Shown piece by piece: positions 35,621 to 46,842 of a DNA stretch of 64,000 bases. This DNA is from Notospermus geniculatus. Lineage: Eukaryota; Nemertea; Pilidiophora; Heteronemertea; Lineidae. The translations under genes were made by a program, and so were the position numbers. Position 1 is the stretch's first letter, and each line of letters starts with the position of its first letter. The stretch is taken from contig NMRB01000157.1 of assembly GCA_002633025.1 (NCBI GenBank), forward strand, positions 443,076 to 507,075. Direction: 5' to 3'. Under the pieces are notes generated by a model that made no database searches, was not told the origin of the DNA, and saw nothing but the letters and a program-made list of their open reading frames with translations.

Positions 35621-36612
35621 CATTGTACGAGGTCGATGTCACATTTCACAGTATGGTCGTTTGTTACCTAAAGCTTGAATAATTGATCATAGTGCCTTAT
35701 TATCGGAGAACGTCAAAACAACAGAACAAGTTGTTATTTTCAAAACAATTTTATTAACATGATTAACCCGTTCTCTTCCTAAAATTAAAAACAAAATTCT
35801 ATTCCTCATTTGGCATGTCCTCCAAAAAGTCCAGATCAAAATCGACGTCCAGTTTTTCCTTAGCCCTTTAGTCAAGCTCGTCTGGTTGTACTGCAGCGTT
35901 ACCAGCTTCACCAGACAAGCCACTCACACTCCATGCGGTATTGACCGCTTCTGGCGTGATTGATGCCAAAGCTGCACTGATAATGTTCATGACATTTTCC
36001 CTGGAAATCTGTGGTGATACGCCGTCGTAATCGTTGGTTTCAATCTTCCAGGTTTTACAGTTCCTACGCATGTTACGTTATTTAAGAAACCGGCTTGTGG
36101 TTAAATCCAATGGTTGCACAAGTGATGTGCATCGGCCAGGGATCAGTTCAATAAACCCGGGTGCATGTTCCACCGTTTCACGGACTGCGGCATTACGGTG
36201 AGCTGGAAACATGTCCCAAATCAGCAGAAATGGAAACTGGTCTGCAACGAATGGCGGTACGCAGACGACCACCCTTGCCTGTACTGTCTCCCAAGCATGG
36301 CGTGTGAGTGGCTTGACAGGTCAAGCTGGTAACGCTGCAGTCCAACCGGACGAACTTCAAGCCTAACGAAGAACTGGACGTTGATTTTGATCTGGACTTT
36401 TTGGACGACAGGCCAAATGAGGAGTAGAATTTTTTTTCATTTTAGGAACAGAACGGGTTAATCGTGTTAATAAAATTGTATTGAAAATAACAAGTTGTTC
36501 TGTGGTTTTGACTTTCTCGGATAAAAAGTTACTGGCACTATGATCAATTATTCGAGCTTTAGGTAAAAAAAAACGACCATACTGTGAAATGTGACATCGA
36601 CCCCGTACAATG
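35621..36612 (-). mobile_element. Pogo/Tigger-type DNA element, internally deleted
   Basis: The ends CATTGTACGAGGTCGATGTC and GACATCGACCCCGTACAATG are inverse, with TA on both outer sides, the expected duplication for pogo-type elements. The inverted similarity continues for some 250 bases, including ACAACTTGTT-type and CTGGACTTTTTGGA-type blocks. A broken DDE transposase tail occupies the centre. Confidence 0.8.
35868..36272 (-). pseudogene. C-terminal DDE_1 (pogo/Tigger-like) transposase fragment with an in-frame stop
   Basis: The minus-strand frame contains LLIWDMFPAHR followed by IPGRCTSLVQPLDLT, the signature of the later part of pogo/Tigger (DDE_1) catalytic cores. A stop codon at about 36078-36080 interrupts the frame, which then continues in the same phase through NCKTWKIETNDYDG to a stop at 35868. 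The N-terminal DNA-binding and early catalytic regions are absent. This is a remnant. Confidence 0.75.
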
Positions 36613-38100
36613 TATATCTTATAATGGAAGGACTCCATTTTGAATTACGTCCGTGCCAACTGGAGTTGATAGCATCATATACAGGTGTATAGTGTAGCTA
36701 TGTGTACAGGTGTTCGGTTAACGAGGAAACATGGGCTTTGTCACGCACGTTCTCAAAAACTACGCACTGACCGCAGACAACACCGTTTCGGAATGTTTAC
36801 TTATTATGTGGGGAGTGTTCTCCACATACTTTTAGACCAGAAAGTGATGCGGGCTTGGCAGAATCAATGGCTTTTCTGCACGAATCGAGCGGCGCGTTCG
36901 CTATCACCTTTTTGTGTATTGCGCTGTTACACTGATTAACCATCCGCACCAATTCCGTGTGAGCCGCAGAACATCCTACACCTGTCTTCGGCCAACGCCA
37001 CATCATTTACATTGCATGGGCGGTATCAGGATACTTTCCATCTGGACAATTGCCCATGATTTCTGCCCCCCCCCCGCCCGAAGTTTACGACCTCTCATGT
37101 TCACTTTCAAGATTTTGGGGGCTGAAAAACCGCTTAGCATACCTACCGGGGTTTCTACAGCAGTAGCCTATACTTCATACACTAGGTCTACTTCCTACAT
37201 CATCGCCGGTATTAGGCCCCAAAAGTCCCCCCATGCCCCCTGGCATCTGCTCCCCCCCACGACATTTCGCCCAGAACATTCCCCCTCCATCATTTACCCC
37301 CCTAGGACTTCTGCACCTAAGAGATCTGCCCCTGGACATCTATTCCTGGACAACTCCGGTCCGGGGTAGATGTTTGGGGGGACATGTGCTGGGGCCAAAT
37401 ATGTCCTACGAGGATAATGTCCGGCGGGAAAAAATTGCAGAGGCAAATATCGGGAGGGGGAGGAATGTCCAAGGGGCAAATGTCCTAGAATCGGCACCAC
37501 CTCTACTTACCCGGGGGTAATTTCTGTCATTTCTGCGATTCATACCTTGATTTCGAAGTTTTTCCGCTGAAAAACTACTAAAACCCATAATATTCAGGGA
37601 TTTTCTTCAGCATGATTTTTGGCCACCCTTACCGCCTATGGTGCCATTATATTTTTTACCCCTGATGCCATCCTCTGACCACATGCATCCTGTGCGTATG
37701 TGCTCGCCATGGGTATAATGCTAGTTCAATGAATGTATGATCGGCGCGATTTTGCCATGAGCGGGATAATTCAGTCGATACAGTATTTCGAATTCTAATA
37801 GAGATAGAAGCATAACTCCAAGACCTATGCCCACATTTTCGAGGTCGCCGAATCGAATGGTGCCATCGGGAATGACGTCACATGTCCGCCATATTGGATT
37901 CCAAGATGGCCGCCACATCAAACGCTTCGGAGCCCAACTGCTAATCCTGAAGGGATATTTTGATCAAACGTGGGGGATTGCGAGAGTTTGGTGACATCTT
38001 AAGGCTAAGCACCGGAGCTTCGGAGAAAACACCCTGGTGTGGCCGCCATCTTGGATGCAAATATCTGTTTCTTTTGATATCTCGAAATCTATGATAGATA
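36613..38100. other. Repeat-rich intron, no gene
   Basis: At 37005-37510 there is a C-rich repeat (TGCCCATGATTTCTGCCCCC, CCTAGGACTTCTG) whose relative is at 56205-56520. From about 37725 to 38090 another copy of the 309 bp family (GGTGCCATCGGGAATGACGTC) resumes what was split at 35620. The minus-strand frame at 36797-37006 has no recognised domain. Confidence 0.5.
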
Positions 38101-38384
38101 CACTCTAAAAACTCAAGTGTTGAATTCAACACATCAAAGAGGCTTGAGAGTGACAACATTATAAAAATGCTGTATCCAACATTTAAAGTGTTACATTCAA
38201 CTCTTTAAGTGCTGGATCCAACACTTTCAAATGTTGGGCTTAAGAGTGATAACATTTGAAAGTGTTGGATCCAGCACTTAAAGTGTTGGATCTAACACTT
38301 TAAATGTTGGATACAACACTTTATAATGTTGTCACTCTCAAGCCTCTTTGGAGTGTTGAATTCAACACTTGAGTTTTTAGAGTG
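38101..38384. mobile_element. 284 bp palindromic MITE, CACTCTAAAAACTCAAGTG ends, TA duplication
   Basis: It begins CACTCTAAAAACTCAAGTG and ends with the inverse, with TA on both sides. Nearly the whole length folds back, and the arms are made of repeated GTGTTGGATCCAACAC-like text. It sits in a copy of the 309 bp repeat family, which continues on both sides (interrupted at GATAGA/TAGAAACATAA). Confidence 0.85.
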
Positions 38385-40011
38385 TAGAAACATAATTCCG
38401 AGACCTACACCCAAATTTTCGGGGTCGCCGAATCGAATGGTGCCGTCGGAAATGACGTCACGGGTCCGCCATATTGAATTCCAAGATGGCTGCCAGAGCG
38501 AAAGGTATTTGTAACTGAACTCATTTTTAGCTCAGCTGACCAAACGTCAGCGGAGCTAGTCAAATATCTATTCAGTGGCGTCAGTCTGTCATTCTATCAC
38601 TCAATCTGTTCGACTATGCCAGACGTTTTGTAACCGTACTAGCTAAAGACTCCAAATTTCATCTGATGGTAGCCCTGGGTAAACTCTGCTCGGAGACAAA
38701 AAATTAGCGCGATTTGACGTATATTAGGCCCTCCAGGAGGCGTTTTGCGCAAAATGAAATAAGTCAATATCTCAGCCCCTACGATGAAAATGTAGACAAA
38801 AAGTGATGGAATAGTTAGGTTGATATTTTCTACATCAGTTCAGAGGTAATGTTAGATCTGGCCACAGGGGGAGCTATTCAACAAAATCAAAAACAGTGGT
38901 ATTTGAATTTCCCGTACTTTCAAGTCCCAAATTATCCATGAGTGACTCAGTAACTGGTGTTCTGTCCACAGTAACTGGTGTTCTCTCCAACCTATATATA
39001 TCCAGTGGTAACACCGATACTGGACTGATAATATGTCGGACCTTAGCTGACAAAGATTATTTCAGGGTCATGTGATCATCTTGTTGGACAAATTGCAGCC
39101 TCCAGAATGAGAAGGAGAAGGAATGGACCTTCTTGAAGGGGGCAGTGATAAGCCTCATTCCCGCTCCTTTTTTAGAAACTTGATTGAATCTGGCGAACAA
39201 CTGTGGCTTTTTGGTTTGTGCAATTGCTGCTGAACAACTTCATTTCTGTGTTTCTGCACTGTTTTGTCTAACCCAGGGTAATAACATCGGTTTATTTTCC
39301 CTAAAATTTCTTCCAATATTTTGCAAACACAGCCAAGCATGTTTCATGGTGTGGACATGTGCCCCAAACATCAGCAAACATTGTGTTTGGTGATGTTTGC
39401 AAGCAATTGTTTTCGAATGTTTGCCAGTGTAGACTAGGCTTTAGTGATACATTTACCCCTTCCCACCCAGCGGGTCTCATATGATATCTACCTCAATTCA
39501 CCAGCTGACCAAGCATTCCTATCATCTGATATTAACCCCTTTCCACCCAGTGGGTCTAATACGATATCTATCTCGGTGCACAAGGTGATATTACCCCCTT
39601 TTCACCATTGGCACTGATACATGTAAGTGATAAAAGATATATACCTCGATTTACCAAGTGAAATTTGCCCATTCTGATCAGATATCTATCTCGATTCATT
39701 AATAATGATATCAAACCCTTTCTATCCAGTGGGTCTAATACGACATCCATCTCGATTCATCAAGGGTTTATTAAACCTTTGTCCCACCCAGTGGGTCTGA
39801 TAAGATATCTATCTGGATTCGTCACGTAATAAACCCCTTTCCCACCCAATGGATCAGAGAAGATATCTGTCACGTAGGTATGGGACGGCCTTGAAGCGGG
39901 TATCTTCCATGAAGGCATGCCTACATTAATTCACTTTCCTATTGCAACGTCCATGCCTATAGGCACACTGTTATGTGCACTCCAGACCGGCCTTCACGCA
40001 TTTACATCGCA
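38385..40011. other. Intron sequence with no recognised exon
   Basis: Starts with the tail of the 309 bp family (to about 38515), then a TTTTTAGCTCAGCTGACC-type repeat start at 38524. No exon signal. Confidence 0.4.
39455..39880. repeat. Degenerate minisatellite, unit ~60-65 bp
   Basis: Six or seven imperfect copies of a unit containing CCCTTTCCACCCAGTGGGTC, then TAATACGATATCTATCTCG and a short spacer. Spacing is irregular. Within each unit CCACCCAGTGGG is itself near-palindromic. Confidence 0.7.
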
Positions 40012-40483
40012 CTGAGATATTTGAGATTATCAAAATATTGATAATTTGATATTCTCGTATTTATAGGGATTTTTGATGCCATTCGGTAAAGCTAAGCTCA
40101 GAATATGGATTTAAAAGTTTTGGAACTTTTTGCCTTAACTGGGCAGAAATATTGCGTATTTTTGGAAGTACCGGTATCTAAATGTTTATATTTTGATACT
40201 TTAAATATCTGAGCAACCATAAGTCCATAACTCTGAGAAAGTTTCACTCTATAAAAACTGCAACTAAAGTCAGAAAAAATTACAGAATAAAAATGTTGAT
40301 TTTTAGGATTTTTTTTCTGATGAGCTATTACATAATTACGATATTTCCGAATTTCAAAACTTTCGATGGAGAAATATGACCAACAAGATGTACTTTCATA
40401 TGGAACAAACCGTGTTAAAATTGGCCCAGAACTATTTTAAACAAGCAACGTATCAGCTGTAGATAAATTAATGTCCATGACTG
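40012..40483. repeat. Half copy of the TA-flanked foldback family
   Basis: Ends ATGTCCATGACTG before TA, as in the two fuller copies. The left terminus is missing, and the sequence starts inside the arm (GAGATATTTGAGATTATCAA). Confidence 0.7.
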
Positions 40484-40868
40484 TACAAAAAGTGAGAACT
40501 AACTTATTTTTCGGTGGATGGTCACTAAATTTGTACCACAGGCACATCGAATGAAGATGATATATATTATACGGGTTTTCAATTTGAACAATGTTTATCG
40601 GTCACACAAGTCAAAGTGCCATTTTCCAAAATGGCTGCTTCGCAGCAGTCTTTGAAGTCCAACCACGCTAAAATTTGCTGTACTTATGAAGGCTACAAAA
40701 ATAGATAGTTGTTCAAGTTCAGAACATTTCCAGCTGCAGTAGTTAACGAGCTATGGGCCAATGCCCAATTTCTAAGTTAGCCACCTGGCGGCCATATTTA
40801 AGTTCGTTCGGACCGAAATTCGCCAAAGACCTAGAGGGTACCTAGATACAGTACATCATCACGCCAAT

Positions 40869-41046
40869 CCGGTGTAACGTTTTTGAGTGTTCCCCATCTG
40901 CGAGTGTTCCCCTGCTAATGTCTGACGGAATAAGCCGCGACTCGACAGTGGAGGACACACAGAGAAACGTGTCGATCTATCTGCCAGTGTTTCCAGAACA
41001 ATAGGGGGAACACTGACACACGGAAACACTGAAAAACTTTACACCG
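40869..41046. mobile_element. Small MITE (GGTGTAACGTTTTTGAGTG family)
   Basis: The ends GGTGTAACGTTTTTGAGTG and AAACTTTACACC are inverted. The interior CGGAATAAGCCGCGAC matches the copies at 27550-27732 and 52083-52222. Confidence 0.75.
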
Positions 41047-41289
41047 GGACAAATAGCCACGGAACGTGCCACCTAACTGTGAAATTTCGAACTTTGACCT
41101 CCGTGACCTTGAAAATTAGGTGAAATCATAAGCCCGGGTGATATGTCATGTATCCTCATCAGATGATGGGTTCCCATGAGATGTGACGTAATTGTTCCAA
41201 AATGCGTCATCGGTACGTAATGCGCAACAATGACCAGTACGTAGGTCCATGAGGAAGAAAATGTCTGGCGGTTTGCTGCTGTCGTCATC

Positions 41290-42240
41290 AAATTGAAGAT
41301 TTCGTGGAATTTCGCTCTACGAGCCATCTTGGAATTCAATTTGGCGGACATGTTACGTCATTTTCGATGGCACCATTGGATTCGGCGTCCCCGAAAATGT
41401 GGGTGCAGGTCTTGGAATTATCCTTCTATCTATCACAGATTTCGAGATATCAAAGGAAATAGATGTTTGCATAGTCGCCATTTTTTGGAATCCAAGATGG
41501 CGGCCATACCAGGGTGTTTTCCGAAGCTCCCGTGCTTAGCCCTAAGATGTCACCAAAATCTCCCAATCCCCCACGTTTGATTAACATATCCCTTCAGGAT
41601 TAGCAGTTGGGCTCCGAAGCGTTTGATGTGGCGGCCATCTTGGAATCCAGTATGGGGGACACGTGACGTCATTTCCGCTGGCACCATCCGATTCGGCGAC
41701 CTCGAAAACGTGGGTATTTGTCTTGGAATTATGCCTCTATCTCTATTAGAATTCGAGATATGTGGAAAAAGGTGTCCAAAATGGCAGCCATATTGGAGTC
41801 CAAGATGGCGGCTCCCAGGGGGTGTTTTCTCCGGGGCTCCCGTGCTTAGCCTTAAGATGTCATCAAACTCTCCCAATGCCCCACGTTTGATCAAAATATC
41901 TCTTCAGGATTAGTAGTTAGGCTCCGAAGCGTTTGGTGTGGCGGCCATCTTGGAATCCAATATGGCGGACATGTGACGTCATTTCCGATGGCACCATTCG
42001 ATTCGGCGACCCCGAAAATGTGAGTATAGGTCTTGGAATTATGCTTCTATCTCTATTAGAATTTGAGATATGTGGGGAAAAGGTGTCCAAAATGGCGGCC
42101 ATATTGGAATCCAAGATGGCGGCTCTTGGGGGCGATTTCGTCGGGGCTCCCGTCCTTAAATCAAAAGATGTGGTGAAATCTACATCTGTGCCAAATTTGC
42201 TGCTTTTATCACAAAATGAACGATGGGTCGGCTAAGCAGA
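41290..42240. repeat. Tandem array of a ~309 bp unit, three copies
   Basis: Copies begin near 41323, 41629 and 41938 with GCCATCTTGGAATTCAA-type text, then GGCACCATTCGATTCGGCG, TTGGAATTATGC and a GGGGCTCCCGTGCTTA block. The same unit occurs singly and in pieces at 35390-35615, 37725-38090 and 38395-38515. Confidence 0.8.
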
Positions 42241-42565
42241 CCTACTATAATAGTGGACGAATAAAAATATGTATTCATCGTTTCGACGGACCCCTGCTAT
42301 CTTGGACTTCTTGCAAACTTCACCCGCGCAATTATATCTGGCGGGCAAATTCGGATTTCACGGCGGATTACAGGCTTTGATTTGCCGACCAGATAAGTGC
42401 GCACGCACAAAATCTCTATAGAAATTACCAAGATTGCGGGGCCACGGAAAAGGTTATTTAATAGCGCGAGGATTATTATGAAGGAGTCATTTGAGAGTCA
42501 TTTGATTCAGAGTCATTTGATGTAACATTTATGAAGGACTCTTCGATTTGCATTAATCATTGTAG

Positions 42566-42766
42566 GCAGTAACCGACGTCGACAGCCCAGTGACCCATGG
42601 AGTTCATTCGTCAGGGTTCGATCAGTTCATTTCCATCCTGGATGGACCTTCAATACCCACGGGAGCCCCGACAGCTGGGCAGATAACATAGCTCTACTCC
42701 GTCTCGACGTCAGTGTGGATTATTCCGATACCGTCAGGAGGGTCTGTCTCCCATCTGCTCATCAAA
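42566..42766 (+). CDS. Factor B/C2-like gene, exon 'F': S1 region with the catalytic Asp
   Basis: Acceptor CATTGTAG at 42565, donor CAAA|GTGAGG after 42766; phase 1 both sides. The exon reads SNRRRQPSDPWSSFVRVRSV, then HFHPGWTFN and DSWADNIALLRLDV, and ends VRRVCLPSAHQ. 'HP.w', 'DNIALLRL' and 'VCLP' are standard S1 landmarks, and Asp of DNIALL is the catalytic Asp102 equivalent. The frame is open only from just upstream of the acceptor, and the 198-base next exon joins in phase. By phase, a missing preceding exon must start at phase 0 and end with one base of a codon completed by GC. Confidence 0.88.
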
Positions 42767-43299
42767 GTGAGGAACATTCACAGTCTTTGCCAATTTTTAT
42801 TGTCATGTCCAAACTCGTATACAGGAATAGCGCAGAATAGTTTTGTGTAGAAAACCTGTCTATTGTACAACAGGTACATTCTTGCAATCCTGACCACAAA
42901 ATCTTGTTTCTGACAATGAAATCTCAGTTCTCACATTTTTTCCGCTTTGGCTTACCATAGCCGAGGCCTACCCGAATTCGCCAAAACAACAAAAGAGGCG
43001 GCTACAGTGTCACCTACCCGACATGACAATCGCAATCTGACAGCAATTGTGCTAACCCCATAACCACGAATTACGGCTACCGAAATCATTCTTTTGGCAA
43101 ACAAATTAGTGGTGCGGTCATGAATTCACTTCCAGTGATTTCTCAGTTCAGTTAATCGTTTATTCTCGCATTCACTGTCGATACGAAAATGTTGTATGCA
43201 ACACTGACTTCTGGTACCAGGTCGACACATTATTTTCTTCAAAAGAGCTAGTTCAAAGGTCCGTAAGGTGTTATATTACTAATAATTTAATGTTTGCAG
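42767..43299. other. Short intron, no other feature
   Basis: 533-base intron between exons F and G with GTGAGG donor and TTTGCAG acceptor. No repeat recognised. Confidence 0.6.
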
Positions 43300-43497
43300 A
43301 TGTTAGTGATGAGACAGGTGTTATCATAGGCTGGGGTCATGGAACCAACCAGAGTTTGACCTTATCTGAAGGAAATCGGATGTCCAACGTTGATCGGTCG
43401 GATGAACTTAGACAGGCAACAACACCCATTGTCACCTTTGAAGAGGATCCGGTTCGGTGTCCTAAAAATGGTCGGGCTGAAAAGCTTATCTGTGCAG
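43300..43497 (+). CDS. Factor B/C2-like gene, exon 'G': S1 central segment
   Basis: Acceptor TGTTTGCAG at 43299, donor TGTGCAG|GTAGAT after 43497; phase 1 both sides. The exon starts NVSDETGVIIGWGHGTNQ (first codon shared with exon F) and ends RAEKLICAG. 'G.iiGWG' is the strand carrying Trp141 in chymotrypsin numbering, and 'LICAG' is the usual segment before the Ser loop. The loop between them (DELRQATTPIVTFEEDPVRC) matches the 'L..a.vpiv....C' pattern. Long for a trypsin but usual for complement-type proteases. Confidence 0.88.
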
Positions 43498-43742
43498 GTA
43501 GATTTCAACAATATTATTGTATGAAAATTTTCTCAATATATTGTGTTGATTTTCTGAAGTGCATTGGCAGGATTCAGTGGACTATAATACAGTTCCCCGT
43601 ATACCCCACCGTGACCAAAACCAGATCAGAAAATTTTCTAAGTCCAACGATGATGTCAATTCATACCCGAACAATAGCCATGATCACCAGGCGTACTGGA
43701 CGCACCGATGTATTACTTGTGGTAAACCGAGGGGCACGCTAA

Positions 43743-44319
43743 GGCTTCCTGTACATAGAAGTATACGGTATTCGGTATACTCTATACGGTATACGGATAC
43801 GGCGATTTATATAGGATATACGTTGGGCTGAACTCAGCCATTTTATCGTTGGATTTGCATTGATGGAAAATACTAAGACATGTGAAGGATGTGTCAAGAC
43901 GTTTTTTACACCCAATCCCCGAGTGACCAAGAAAGGGTTAGCATTTTGGAGACACTCTGTAAAATATTTCTTTTGCTGAATATTCGAACCTGAACTTTGT
44001 TTCACAATCAGATAGTGACTACCAATATTCTTTGACTTTGATTGCCGGGAATATAGTTCTGCTGAAAATCAACGAAAAAAAATATTTAGAAGTGAGTTAT
44101 CTGACCAATCTATGCCTATTCTCCTGACCACGCTCAGTATACGCAGAGGAAAAATCGTGCAAGCGCGATTCCTTCTATACGCGAATAGCGTGCACCGTTC
44201 CGCGTATAGTGCTATGTAACCCGCTATTGGAAATAAACTTGTTCGTTTCCTAGTATACGCGTGCATTACGAAACGTGCACCAAATACCGAATACCGTATA
44301 CTTCTATGTACAGGAAGCC
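43743..44319. mobile_element. Harbinger-type MITE with TAA target duplication
   Basis: The ends GGCTTCCTGTACATAGAAGT and ACTTCTATGTACAGGAAGCC are perfect inverses for over 30 bases. TAA flanks both sides (43740-43742, 44320-44322), the typical 3-base duplication of PIF/Harbinger elements. 577 bases, no transposase. Old fragments of the family are at 1947-2190 and 5140-5510. Confidence 0.88.
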
Positions 44320-44496
44320 TAATGCCCGTTGTACACGGTCCAATTTTTTATTACTAAAAATTATAAATGGGGCTTAAATGGGTGTTCACAATGCCTTTCA
44401 GCACGGCAATCGGTAGTCTATGACCGAAATCACCCTTCATGAGCCTCATTTATAATTTTTAGTACAAAAAAATCCTACCGTGTACAACGGGCATTA
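44320..44496. mobile_element. 177 bp palindromic MITE, TAATGCCCGTTGTACACGG
   Basis: The ends TAATGCCCGTTGTACACGG and CCGTGTACAACGGGCATTA are exact inverses. The arms continue to AAAATTATAAATG / CATTTATAATTTT. It begins exactly at the TAA duplication of the preceding MITE, so one inserted next to the other. A one-arm relative lies at 13755-13800. Confidence 0.85.
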
Positions 44497-44645
44497 GGGT
44501 TGGTTCATACTCCGTCCGGATTTTACGACGACTATGATCAGTTTCAGTGATTGTGTGTGCACATTCACGCCTTGGAAACCTGCGATCAGGTTCATGCGTT
44601 ACTCCCAGAGCGGGCGGATTGCGGTCGATTATGGCTGGGCCTTTA

Positions 44646-44895
44646 CTATAGCCGTGGTTACACTACGTAGAAATCCCCGGGTTTTTTGACACCCGGGTCT
44701 AGCCCGGCTCTGAAAAATCCCTCCTGAGGCCCGGTGCCCGTCAACATTACTCAAATGTTGTGACGGGGACCTAAATTAAGCCCTCCGAAACCCGTTCGAG
44801 CTCGGAGGGGATTATTACACCGCGTTTTTAACAGGTGGGGACAGAAAAAAACGGCTTCGACACGGGTTTTTTATGTAGTGTAACAAGAGCTATAG
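44646..44895. mobile_element. MITE with CTATAGCCGTGGTTACACTAC ends
   Basis: The left end CTATAGCCGTGGTTACACTA pairs with TAGTGTAACAAGAGCTATAG. The interior is rich in CCCGGG, with ACCCGTTCGAGC and GGGTTTTTT runs, and has no coding motif. Confidence 0.75.
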
Positions 44896-45012
44896 TCACC
44901 TCATCTTGTTGGTTCTCCAAACTGAACGATTTTGTGCATGAGCATGACCAAATTGTCCCATGCATTGGCATGTCTGAGTTGCTGTCCGAAGGAAATTTTT
45001 ACTGGACTCAAA

Positions 45013-45120
45013 GGGCCGATTTCACAAAGGGCGTTTAAGGCTTGGACGCGTGTAATTTCACTAAATGCACGCACTTCCACCACCCATTTGACGAAGTTAC
45101 ACCCTTTGTGAAATCGGCCC
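45013..45120. mobile_element. 108 bp palindromic MITE, GGGCCGATTTCACAAAGGG
   Basis: The ends GGGCCGATTTCACAAAGGG and CCCTTTGTGAAATCGGCCC are exact inverses, with diverged inner halves. Very short. Confidence 0.85.
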
Positions 45121-45226
45121 AAAGTGTCCAAGGTCAGGGCCTCAGCAGTGCAAATGGGGCAGGGGGCTGTGAAGTGATGTAGACTCCATTCAACCACACT
45201 GAAGTCGACGATACACTAGAACCAAC

Positions 45227-45328
45227 AGGGGTGTGGCTGGGGACAGAGGGGGCAAATCCCCCTGGCGGTTAAGAAATGTAATTGGCGAAAGAGTAGTGTT
45301 CCCGACCATAAAGCTAGCTACGCCCCTG
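45227..45328. repeat. Short repeat, CAGGGGTGTGGCT ... GCTAGCTACGCCCCTG
   Basis: The ends CAGGGGTGTGGCT and AGCTACGCCCCTG are inverted with one mismatch. A ~100 base MITE-like fragment. Confidence 0.6.
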
Positions 45329-46294
45329 ACTAAAGAAAGCGTATCCCCAAACCAAACATCACAACCCTCATAAACGTCATCGTGTAAATCATCGGTAACT
45401 ACAGTTTTGTACAGGGTCTGTAGGCCTAGCTGGTATACAAAAAGCAGATTGTTACATCATCATTACGAGGAGTCACCCAAAATAATAAGGTTACGTCTTC
45501 AGACGTGGTCTCTGAAAAGAGAATGCATAATCGAGCTTGCGAGAAACCGCAAAACGCGTTTTCGACCGCTGATCAATGAAGGTTAACACCATGCCTCTTA
45601 TCCCTATTATTGGGTTTGAATTGACATCGTCGTTTGACTTAGAAATTTTTCTGATCGGGTTTTGGGTCACGGCGGGGTATACGGGGAACTACTGTATACT
45701 ATGTCCCAGAAAGAAACAAGAATTAAAATGATCAGTAGTTGGCTCTTTCATAGTTAATACGGGTATTACGGGTAACGATAGTACAGAGAGACAAGTGTGT
45801 CCCAGAAAGAACTGAGAAATGAGATGGAATAAAACGGTCAGTAGTTGGCCCTCGGAGGTTTAATATGTATCATCACCGCTCTTCTCATAATAGCTATTAC
45901 CTTCCTCACGAAACGTCCGCCGTGATTCGGCTGAGTAACCCACAAATCCCGGGTCATTGAACTGGAAATTGGCTACACGTTACGCTCGATTTCTAGTTTG
46001 AGTTGAGTGGTTTAAATGCTAATGCTCGAATACTATCTGGAGTTGCGTCAGTGACGCGAATTCTCTGGTCAGCCTTCTCCTACTTTTGGTTTTTCGGAGT
46101 TAGTTTGTTGTTAGTCTGTCGAAGAACCCCGCCAGTTATGAATGAAATTGGGGTACTATCTCGGGTCGCGATAGTTAAACGAGAGTTCATTTTCAACCTC
46201 GCGAGAACATCGCTTTAAAATCAACATTCTGAGCGAACCGCGAACTGACTTAACTATGGGCCTCTGCTTCACAGAATATAGATACTGGAGCTTG

Positions 46295-46620
46295 AACCAC
46301 TCATCTTCGATGATCGAAGGCCGATCTGCTCACCACTACGTTACACCGCACATCACCCTTCGAGAAAGTGACCAGTCGGCGGCGTATCTTGGCAACATGC
46401 CAACTTTACCGGTCGACCAATCATATGACACTTTATATCGGGTCTTCGGCTACAACTCTTTGTACCACGATTCAAATTTTACAACACCGATTCTGATTGG
46501 CCCCTTCTTCTCGAGGCGGCAGATACGCCGTGGACCGGTCACTTTCTCGAAGGGTGATGTGCGATGTAACGCAGTGGAGAGCAGATCGGCCTTCGATTAT
46601 CGAAGATGGAACCACTCGAC
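46295..46620. mobile_element. Foldback MITE with ~95 bp arms
   Basis: The left arm (ATCTTCGATGATCGAAGG, CACATCACCCTTCGAGAAAG) and right arm (CTTTCTCGAAGGGTGATGTG, CCTTCGATTATCGAAGAT) are inverted copies over about 95 bases with few mismatches. Each arm contains its own TCGATNATCGA mini-palindrome. Confidence 0.8.
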
Positions 46621-46842
46621 CAGATGGGGATATCTTAGTGTCTTCTTTCTTCTCGAAAGATTCTCTATCCATTGCTATTAGCAGATTTTGGCTCCGGCTC
46701 CTGGTAGTATGCGTGTTCGTTTTTTGCGGACCACCCAGTATATGCCACACCTTCAAGATTTTTTTCTTCGCTTATTAACATCAACCATTTCTATGTGACA
46801 AAAAAATTGTGAGTCATTTTCTACTTCTCATCTTCCATATAG

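Noticed and set aside
39455-39880. Possible CRISPR-like array
   Set aside because: Repeat units are imperfect, spacing is irregular and there are no unique spacers; the genome is eukaryotic.
41293-42235. Open frames of 95-114 codons on both strands
   Set aside because: They follow the 309 bp tandem repeat unit and recur with it; repeat-driven.
46256-46778. Frames of 93-141 codons on both strands
   Set aside because: They read through the foldback MITE at 46295-46620.
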